Assembly (NCBI GenBank): GCA_002633025.1 | Contig: NMRB01000055.1 | Coordinates: 176,788-240,787, forward strand | Length of the DNA: 64,000 nucleotides | Origin: Notospermus geniculatus | Lineage: Eukaryota > Nemertea > Pilidiophora > Heteronemertea > Lineidae | Reading direction: 5' to 3' | In this document: positions 55,615 through 64,000 of the stretch, in pieces | Numbering within the stretch: the first letter of the stretch is position 1 | How the letters are laid out: every line of letters begins with the position of its first letter | The notes under the pieces: model-generated | The model's database searches: none | What the model saw: only the letters and a program-made list of their open reading frames with translations | What the model was told of the DNA's origin: nothing | Translations under genes and position numbers: made by a program

Positions 55615-56980
55615 AAGTGATTCTCCTGAAGGTTGATCTGCATTTCGAAACACTGTCCAACCATGAACATGTGACTGGTTGGATTGGGCATTCTTGAAAC
55701 AACTGGGGGGCAGCACCCGAGCACTTCACTGTATGAGAAGGTGTATCCCTTTGTACAGGTAATATAAACATAGACGTAGAAATAGACTGGTCTAGTTAGA
55801 CTTGCCGAAATAGACAGCAATGTGCTCATAGAAACCATGGCAGTCTGACCAATGAAATATTATCTTTGATTTGGTAACATATTCCGGAAAACTGAAGTTA
55901 CTGTCATGACTGTGTGTGAACGAATACTGTATGTGTCATCAGTTACCGTCTATCTTCACTGCCATTTTAACAGAGCTGAACGACGAGGGCTAAAGGACCT
56001 CAGATATATGCATAGATAGTGAGTGTGATCGATTCTCGATCGATCGATGATCAGTTGTAATTTGCCTCTCTTTAACACGTGTTCCCAGTAAACCAAATGA
56101 TAAATTAGATTCAAAACTTTCTAACGTAAGTACGAATGCTCAGTAGGCCTAACAAGCACACAGCGAGGTCTCGTTGCTTTGATAGGATACATGCTCATCC
56201 TCAGCCCAGCAGCAGTAAGGACCAATGGCTGGATTAATTCCCCCATCCTGGATTTTGCCAATTCGCTTTATACATCGAAAGCAATATTCAACAAATGACT
56301 TCGACATGCACGAAATAAAATGTGAGAGCTCTTGAGAATTCATACTTCGCCAAAAAAACCAGCAGCGGTAATGCATACTAAAGAATGTATGACTGAAAAC
56401 TTTAAATATCTTGATATTGCAACATCTGTTCAGTATGAAGACCCTTGGCTAAATTAAGGAAAGTTAATGGGGTCCCTCGACCTTATTTCACCACATAAAG
56501 TGTCAAGGAATGTGGATGACTCGACAAGGTCGTGAACGTTGCTTTCATAAAGGTGCGGAATGACACGTATCCGTGTCGAGAGATTCGTAAGCGTCTCGAT
56601 GCTTTTCGTCAAAATTCGCTTAAAGGGATACATGTACTACACTTATTGCACAAAATAAAGAAGGTCATTCGGGATAGAAGTAGATTTTTAAAAAGAGCGA
56701 AACAGTGCCTCGCCACAAGTGCTCTCAATTGATCGAGCAGTCCATTTGTGAATCAAATTATTTTTTGTAAATGTATCAATAACCCTTCCCTCGGGTTCTT
56801 TCATTCAGTCCAGATTTCAGAATCTGACCCAGGCTGAACCACTCGGCCTTGGGTATATGACCGATCAGGTTTCACCTCATTGAGGGATATGTGTAGATGT
56901 TATTATACATGTATATACTGAGTAGTTACTCGCTCCGACGATACTCATGCTTTGAGAATTTCGTCAAGAAGCACCCTTAA

Positions 56981-57131
56981 GCCAAGCGCACATTTGCGAC
57001 AAAACTCGATGCGTTGGGGGTGTTTTTTAAAATCGACTGACCTGGCTGAATGACGAGTCGACAGCGTTGGGTCAGTCGACTTTAAAAACACCCCTAACGC
57101 ATTGAGTTTTGTCGGAAATGTGCGCTTGGCT
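56981..57131. mobile_element. Foldback MITE with TTAA target duplication
   Basis: GCCAAGCGCACATTTGCGAC and its complement form arms of about 60 bp that also include CAAAACTCxATGCGTT and GGGGTGTTTTT. TTAA flanks both sides (56977-56980, 57132-57135). TTAA is the piggyBac target, so a piggyBac-type MITE is likely. Confidence 0.78.
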
Positions 57132-57492
57132 TTAAAGTAGGCCTACTAGATGGTTTTCGTGAGAAAGAAAGCATCGAATAGAAGATCATTTCCTGTAAAT
57201 GTAACAATTTTGTAAAGTTCATATTACATATATTTATATCAAAGCATTGTGATACCAAATATGTACAGAAAAAAAATACTGATTGTAAATACAGGTATTC
57301 AAATAGCGACATCGCCATTTGCAAAGATTCACTAAATTCCATATCTTAGAGGGCTGTCGAATGCGAAATCATGGGAACGTTCTCTAACCCTGACCATTTC
57401 CCTCAGCCAATCAGAATAATCGTTGCTGAGTAACAAGCGCTCTGATTGGTTACAATCCATGATTTTGCACTCTACGCTGGTAAAGAGACAAT

Positions 57493-57885
57493 AGTGAGGT
57501 TTCGCAAATCTGACGAAGCACGAAGTACAAAATACGAAATTGGAATTTGTTTCCATGACGTAATATATTTCAGGAGATGGTTGGTACCACAAATATCGCC
57601 TGATGCAAGAGCGTCTTTTAGCGTATGACGTTAGACCGATAAAGATATGATGTATATTAAACTTTGAAATTTATCTTTCGTTTCCACTTCGTAGATACGA
57701 AGTGGAAATTTAAAAATTCAAGATATACCATAATTCTCTCAGTCTTACATGATATGCTAGAAGACACACTGGTAGCAGGGACATTTGTGGTAACAACCAT
57801 CTCCAGAAATACATTACGTCATGGAAATGAAGTTGAATTTCGTATTTCGTGCTTCGTGTTTCGTCAGATTTGCGAAACCTCACTA
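57493..57885. repeat. 393-bp foldback element
   Basis: Arms of about 130 bp begin AGTGAGGTTTCGCAAATCTG and end CAGATTTGCGAAACCTCACT. They include complementary GACGAAGCACGAA, TTTCCATGACGTAATATAT and CCATCTCC blocks. A second small palindrome (CCACTTCGTAGATACGAAGTGG) sits in the loop. Non-coding. Confidence 0.82.
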
Positions 57886-57936
57886 ATACCTTGTACCAAT
57901 AGTTAGGTGTATTTTAACGCTTTGATCAATCAGAAG

Positions 57937-58205
57937 CAGGCACGGATCCAGAGGGGGGCGGAAGGGACGTACGCCCCCCCTATTTTTGGCAGACCAATGA
58001 TTTTTTTAGCAAGAAAAATTCAATCACATAAAAAATTTGAGTATTTTGCTCTCAGATGCCAGGAAAATGCATCTAAAAGCACTTAAATTGTAAAATTTTC
58101 CTGGGGGAGCACCCCCAGACCCCCCGTTTGGGCTTCCCGCTTTCATCGTCCGCCGCATCCGTCAAGCTACGCCCCCCCTTTCTGTCAACCCTGGATCCGT
58201 GCCTG
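57937..58205. repeat. Full-length GGATCC-family element
   Basis: Termini CAGGCACGGATCCAGAGGG and CCCTGGATCCGTGCCTG are inverted. The interior has C-rich and G-rich blocks (CGCCCCCC, CCTGGGGGAGCACCCCC). Related to 286-463, 43872-44027 and 60268-60427. Confidence 0.75.
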
Positions 58206-59021
58206 AGAAGAAAGTAGGTATAATTGTACGCAAGCAAAATAAAAAAGAACATGAAATAGAAGCAAAACAAAAACGTTTTTATTTTCTTTCTGCCTTGCTT
58301 ACATTGAATCTTGAATCATTGATCATACCCCAAACCACACCCATGATAATCAAGTTAAAGGCCACGATATTGCCACTTTTTGTCGATAGCCGGCGCCTGC
58401 AGCAGAGAATGCCATAATGTGACGCATGCAACAGGAGAGCGCGAATCATATTCCCGCGCGTTTCGTGGTTGTTTGCCACTACAAATATCAACGACCTGAA
58501 ATGTCACTTCATAAGGTGGGAAGCCATTTTAGTCGTTTTCGGCACAAGAGCATGTTGACAAAAGATAAGATAAAACACTATCTGAAAGGCGGACAGAGTG
58601 TTTGTAAAGCGTCATAGGACATCTTAGAATGATTCCATAAACGAAATTGTATGGTTTCTAAACATAGTAAAAGTTCTAGTGAATAAGACATGTTAAGAAA
58701 AGATGTGTATGACTGAGATCATGTGACGGGTAAGAAAGTGCGTCGCTGCTCAGAGAGAGTGTAAATCAACAGGAGCAATCGAACTCGACGCGTAGTTTGA
58801 AATACCGCCGTACGATGAAATATTTCGAATACAGGTGGAGGAGTGACACTTCGTCGGCTCTGGACACCAAGGGGCACCAATCGAGCTTGTCATGACAATG
58901 CCGAAACCCTGTAGGCCTACGCACTGCCACAGTGTTGGAACACTATAGCGGCCAACACGACTGACATCTATGAGGGACTGATCAAACTTTTGCCGGTGTG
59001 AGTGTGAAACTATTGAAGTAC

Positions 59022-59925
59022 TGGGATCCGGGATACGGTAAAAAAGGCACTGGTAAAAAAGGCACCGGTAAAAAAGGCACGGTAAAAAAGGCACTGGTAA
59101 ATAAGGCACTGGTAAAAAAGGCACTGGTAAATAAGGCACTGGTAAACAAGGCACTGGTAAAAAAGGCACTAAAAATTAGGGGGGTAGGTAAAAAAGGCAC
59201 TACCACAGAAAATGCATGGCATAAATATGATGATTTACTTTCGTTGATAACTGCATATTTCCAGATGTTTTGATATTGTCAAATGGACTTGCAGTCACTG
59301 TTGTCTATGAGGGGGCTCATTGCATGGGATAAGGGTGCATCCGGGGGGCTGCTCTGGATCATTTAAAGTGCCCTGACCTTGATCAGCTGGACCACTTGGC
59401 ATGGGCCAAACAAGGGCACTACGGTCGTTGGCATTGAAGCGATCACGACCACAGGCAGGAGTCATTGAACATACCCAGGTCAGTGGCCTTGGATATTGTG
59501 GTCGGTAAAATTTAATACAATATTATATCATGGTCCGAGTTGAGCACTCATAGGGATGGTCCTGAGCAGCCCTCTGGATGCGGCCCCTATCCCATGCACT
59601 CAGCCCCTCACAGACAACACTGAGTGCAAGTCCATTTCAAAATGTCAAAACATCTGGAAATATGCAGTTATCAACGAAAGTAAAGCATCATATTTATGCC
59701 ACAGAACTGCCCTGAACAAGCCATTCATTTTCTGTGGTAGTGCCTTTTTTACCTACCCCCCTAATTTTTAGTGCCTTTTTTACCAGTGCCTTTTTTACCA
59801 GTGCCTTATTTACCAGTGCCTTTTTTACCAGTGCCTTTTTTACCAGTGCCTTTTTTACCGTGCCTTTTTTACCGGTGCCTTTTTTACCGGTGCCTTTTTT
59901 ACCTGGATTCCTGGGATCCAGGGGG
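59022..59925. mobile_element. Foldback element with 15-bp repeat arrays as arms
   Basis: The left arm (59037-59170) is nine head-to-tail units of GGTAAAAAAGGCACT with variants (AAATAAGG, AAACAAGG, one 14-bp unit). The right arm (59770-59903) is nine units in the opposite orientation. Inner sequences (59171-59350 and about 59570-59769) are also inverted copies, including CAAATGGACTTGCAGT-like and ATCTGGAAATATGCAGTTAT-like blocks. A unique centre of about 220 bp separates them. GGGATCC lies just outside both arms. The Lys-rich (KKGTGKKGT) open frames across the arrays are by-products of the repeat. No transposase. Confidence 0.85.
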
Positions 59926-60267
59926 TGTCCGGACACCCGCCCTTTTGCTCAGGGTGCCCTTTTTTTGAAGAGTGCATGTTTTCAAAATGTGTTGTTTTTA
60001 GCTGACCTGGGTGTTTTAATTGCCCCATAGTGTCCATTAGGAGACTCAAGGGGCATCTGCGGTAGTCCGACTCCTTGCACTATACGTAGACAACGTTCAC
60101 TGCTTGTATTCCTGGACTATCACTTGTCTAAGCTGCGTTTTTGAAAATATACTGGTTACTTTTGACGTCGTCAGTATCCTCCACTTTGTTGTCCATTTTA
60201 GGCCTAAGTAAAATCCTCGACGCCACTCATGTCATAAAAGCACACTCAATCACAGAACTTGTTTTAA

Positions 60268-60427
60268 ATGCCGGGAAAATGCATCTGAGAGCGTCTAGAT
60301 TTTCAAATTTTCTGGGGGGGGGGGGCACCCTAGACCCCCGTCGGCGCGCGCCTTGGCCCCCTCCTGAGGTGCCCCTTTTGGATGGATTGGACGCCCGCCC
60401 TTGGCAAATCCTATAGATCCGCCCCTG
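60268..60427. repeat. GGATCC-family fragment
   Basis: GCCGGGAAAATGCATCTGAG, a G-run and CACCCTAGACCCCC align with the interior of 57937-58205. It ends GATCCGCCCCTG. The opposite terminus is missing. Confidence 0.65.
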
Positions 60428-61554
60428 GGTATCTCCACTGACTGGAAGAAAGACTGCCACAGAAAAAGCACCCCTGATTGTTTTGTGATGGTTTACATCA
60501 CCATGCACCGGTTCAAAGGACGGGCTGGCTAGGCCTACCTATCCGACACCCTGATCCGACACTGGGGTTTTAGTGGGATCGGAAGGTTAAAACTGCAGCT
60601 CACTCACTTGAAAATGTAAATTTCTGTCACTTTTACTGTTGCAACTGGAGACTCCTAGTATTAGTTAGTGAAACTAAACACCATTTCGCTGGTTCTGATT
60701 CCGCCTTTTCATCGAACCCTGATCCCCTGCCCTCGTAACGCTCCACTAGTACTGTGGAGTACTATGAGGGCAGAGGATCAGTCTAAAAAGTTCCCGAGTT
60801 GCAAAAATCAAAAGTCCATGGTCACGACGGTCGCGTTCGCTTGAATTATATTCGTTCGTAACGTTAAGTAAAACGATGCCGACCTTCACAGTTCTCTAAT
60901 GTGGATCTGCCGCGTGCGTTTGGTGAGTTAATTACTTAGTGACACGTTTTCCTGTGCTCTACAACCGACCTTGATTGAAGGTGCGTCAGCCCCTGCTTTC
61001 GTCCACCAGGCACAAGCATGCACATGCAAGTGCACATCACATGGTGCATGCAGTGCAGTGCATGATCATGACAGGTACAACATCAGCTGATCATGTATAC
61101 ATGTAGGCCTAAGTTAAGGACAGCTCCTGCCTGTGAAACAAACAAACAAACATGAAGGATGAGTTGCACACACGTGCTTGGGCTTCAGTCGTCGGGAGAC
61201 AAAGATGAGCAGACAAACATGCAGATGCAGTGCATTTCACCCAAAGAAATCGATTTTGGATGGCTGATCGTTAGGCCTATTAATATTATGACTAGGCCTA
61301 ACAGTCAGGAGCCTATCGACTATCGTTTTCATTAGGGGCCTAGGCCTACCGGTCGGTAGGGCCTATTCACATATTGTGACAATGCCTCAGCTCAGGCCTA
61401 GCCTACTGACAATAACTGTGGTAATAGAATAGGCTAATTAATGACTAGACTAGGCCTACCTAAATGGTGGTGACTGGTGGTGCATAGCAGCGTCCGTCGA
61501 GTCATCCGGAGCCATCGACGTACGTTTTAGCAGAGCACGTTTTGTAACCGCTGG

Positions 61555-62215
61555 GGCTATTGATCTGAAACTTGGTAGGCCTACATACATACATACAGTG
61601 TATAGTTTACAGAATATACATGTAACCCCAAGGTCAAATGACTGATGTCACCAAGTTTCGGTCCCATTCGGTTCTTAACTTGGCCACCAGGTGGCTAAAA
61701 CCAAAAACACAAAAAGTGCAGTAACCTCTGAACTAATGACTGGATCATCTCCAAATTTTTTTCATAGGTGTAGGCCTTACAGTGTTTCTGCCAGAGGGTA
61801 CTAAGGGTACTATGCTCGTACCCTTAAAGGAACAGAATAGGGCCATTTTCTTTAATTTCATGGGTTTTCCTGATTTTGAAGAAATTCGTACCCTCAAAAA
61901 TATTTCTGGCAGATACCCATAATTACCCTGGTGTATCGAATGAGGATACAGTAAAGTCATAGTAACGTTTGTGATTTGACCTACTTTTCAAGGTCACATC
62001 AAAGTTCGAAATTTTACCAGTTGGTGGCACATTTCGTAAATAACTGTTAGGGCTATTGACCTGAAACTTGGTACATAACAGCCCTATGTCAATTACCTGT
62101 GATGCCAAGTTTCGGTCCAATTCGATTTGTAGCTTGGCCACCAGGTGGCAAAAACGAAAACTCAAATTCCAATAATTCCTGGATCGTCTCCAAATTTTCA
62201 TCATCAGTGTATCTG
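61555..62215 (+). repeat. Two direct copies of a ~200-bp repeat
   Basis: Blocks GGGCTATTGA-CTGAAACTTGGTA, CCAAGTTTCGGTCC, TTGGCCACCAGGTGGC and GGATC-TCTCCAAATTTT occur in the same order at 61555-61760 and 62047-62215. The intervening 290 bp contains an inverted pair (CTGCCAGAGGGTAC / GTACCCTC..TCTGGCAG). Dispersed repeat; function unknown. Confidence 0.65.
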
Positions 62216-62461
62216 GGTACCCTCTGTACCTGGAACTCAAGGATTGCCTGGGAACATACCGATTTAACATTGTCATTTGTTCTTTTGGTACCTTCACCCA
62301 GGTGAGCACATGGTCCCTGGACCATTTTTAACTAAGAACAGAACTACTAACTTAACCTATCCTAGCCTAGCTAGCATTGCAAGCCAGGCCTTATCATCTC
62401 ACATCTCATGATGATCTCGACTCGGCCTACATGTAGGCGAGAGTCCGCGACACAACTTTGA

Positions 62462-62652
62462 AAAGTGACTCGAAATCTAGAATTTTTGACGCAAAAAAAT
62501 CTGACTACCCGGTAACTGCACACTGAATTGAGAAAATAAGGCTCGGGGCACCTTCTTATGACGGTTCCTGAGTGCCCCGAGCCTTATTTTCCCAATTTTT
62601 TGTGCAGTTAGTCAGATTTATTGCATCAAAAATTCGAGATTTCGAGTAACTT
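62462..62652. repeat. Foldback MITE
   Basis: The left arm (GTGACTCGAAATCTAGAATT through GGCTCGGGGCACC) and the right arm (GGTTCCTGAGTGCCCCGAGCC through GAGATTTCGAGTAAC, in outline) are complementary over about 80 bp. The loop is about 20 bp. Confidence 0.82.
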
Positions 62653-64000
62653 TACATACCCTTAGGCCTAGCCTACTAATTGGCAAAAATCATGAATTCT
62701 TTGACTTTGGGAATACAGTAAGCCTATAGGCCTATACTGTGAACTTCGCGCAGTGCATGAATAACCCCTCGCGCCGCTATGTTCAGTGGTGCTGATACCA
62801 ATCATGAACCAGGGTGAGTTCGATGTTTGACATTTTGGGTGTCACAATTACACTGCATGAACTACATGTGACCCTGCTTCAATATGAATTTATGGATATT
62901 GAATAATTTCTAACATTAAGTCTATGCATGTCTTCACCTTGTTGCTGATCTTGGCTCTTCAAAACTTCACATTAGGAATTTGGCTATATTACAGTAAGCT
63001 ATTGCCTTGTTGACACAGTCCCTTTAAAGTTGGATCAAGGGCTGTGAAAGCTTGTCGCAGCCATTTAATATGAGAGTATACAGTCCGATGCCCTTGGGAC
63101 AAACAGGAGAGTTTGGGGGTGAAAAGGGTAACGCCACATTTCTCGTGGGTTACTTCTGGCAAGGATTCTATGGTTAGGTTTTATGGTAAGTTGAAGTTGA
63201 CATATTTTCAAGGGTGGTTTGTGTTGCAAGTTTCACCATGATCAAAATTAGCTGAACTGTGAATCTGAATGCACTCCCTGGTTCTATTTCCTTTGAAAAA
63301 ACAAAACAAATATTGTCAGTGAACTTTCAACTGCTCAAGCAATGATTTTTACTTTTAAGGATAATAGATTGAAAAACTTGTCATCAAAATGTCATTTGGT
63401 TTCTGTATAATATCAAAAATAAGAGATGAAAATGGCCATGAAGCAACAGATGTGTGAAATTATCATTGACTTCCCTGCTGAGAACATGGTTGTGGGTTGA
63501 TGATAAGTTGTAATAACGGAAGGAATGTCATGGAGTGTTTATCATGAACTATTGATGGTTCCCTCAAAACGTTGTCTGATATACATGAAATATCGATTGA
63601 CACTTGTCCATAGATGCACCAATGATATTTCAGAACAGTGACGCTGTGCTGTTTGCCTAAGATTCCAGATCAAGCATGACTGGAATACCATGCAAGTGAT
63701 AAAAACGTTCTTTTGTCAATGCGTATTTATTGTTCGTTGAAGTTGGCACTTGTTAGTATGTTCTCGGCATTCTTAGCCATTGTGATCGCTGTATGATATT
63801 TAGGAATTGACACCTGATTTTTCCATAATGGATCATTCATAAGCTTCTATACATGCTGTATTAGTTGAGGATATTACTGGTAAGTATTGGAATATTCCAC
63901 ATCAGATATGATGATACTTGAGGAAATGGGGACAGAAGTTCTGCAGAGGACCTTCAATGATCTATGTTACGGTAGTTGAAAAAGCACTTCATACGGGGAA

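Larger units (their letters stand above)
54637..58210. other. Repeat-rich region without recognised genes
   Basis: The 3' UTR of the four-TM gene, then foldback elements at 54971-55106, 55463-55614, 56981-57131, 57493-57885 and 57937-58205. Short open frames between them show no motif. Confidence 0.45.
60428..64000. other. Gene-free end of window
   Basis: No coding exon was recognised. A possible untranslated or short coding first exon ends at a GTGAGT donor near 60931 (CGTGCGTTTG|GTGAGT), without support from any downstream exon. Repeats at 61555-62215 and 62462-62652. AGGCCTA words are dense in 61080-61600. In 62650-64000 I see nothing definite. Confidence 0.4.

Noticed and set aside
59037-59903. 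15-bp repeat arrays as a CRISPR
   Set aside because: Units are contiguous with no spacers, the arms are inverted copies, and the genome is an animal's.
58998-59936. Lys-rich (KKGTGKKGT) and mirror Phe/Leu-rich open frames
   Set aside because: They are frames of the 15-bp repeat arrays of a foldback element, without start context or splice support.

Overview
The window looks like a gene-dense but repeat-rich stretch of an invertebrate animal genome. Genes are split by short GT..AG introns. The intergenic DNA is full of small foldback (MITE-like) elements and of AGGCCTA/ACATGTAC-type motifs. The gene set (squalene synthase, selenoprotein M, selenium-binding protein, TRAF, SLC16-type transporters) fits a marine invertebrate, perhaps a deuterostome such as an echinoderm or hemichordate. 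The species cannot be fixed from sequence alone. The assembly is draft quality: a 351-base N run (32598-32948) and four single Ns (6193, 8445, 20539, 34622), three of which sit next to missing or doubled exons.

Layout. 1-3.6 kb: two small head-to-head genes (1166-1810 minus, 2966-3587 plus) encoding Trp/Tyr-rich proteins that share a W-x-GPG-[FY]-Y type motif. 5-8.9 kb: squalene synthase FDFT1 (minus), with one coding exon missing and a ~0.5 kb block doubled at an N. 10.7-11.8 kb: an intronless type II glycosyltransferase with a DXD motif. 12.2-23.7 kb: two divergently transcribed paralogous monocarboxylate-transporter-like genes with identical exon phases, each beginning with a 13-codon first exon. 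26.8-31.8 kb: a complete six-exon TRAF-family gene (minus). 33.7-37.4 kb: selenium-binding protein SELENBP1 (minus), missing one exon at an N. 37.5-49.3 kb: a tandem segmental duplication, each unit carrying a complete selenoprotein M gene (SELENOM) with an in-frame UGA (Sec) codon and a recognisable SECIS core in the 3' UTR. 52.4-54.6 kb: a 750-residue PPxY-bearing four-TM protein on one coding exon. 54.7-64 kb: no recognisable gene, but a dense set of foldback elements, including one whose arms are arrays of a 15-bp repeat.

Functional reading. SELENBP1 and the first SELENOM copy are head to head about 1.2 kb apart, so two selenium-linked genes share an upstream region. The left edge of the duplicated block lies about 47 bp upstream of the SELENBP1 start codon. 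The other genes (sterol synthesis, transport, ubiquitin-type signalling, glycosylation) show no obvious joint pathway.

The most informative material is the SELENOM pair. The predicted mature proteins are identical and all coding differences fall in the signal peptide. Unit 1 carries at least three MITE insertions whose empty sites are preserved in unit 2, plus a palindrome that looks like a template-switch product. Whether the two units are true paralogs or two haplotypes laid end to end is the main open question.
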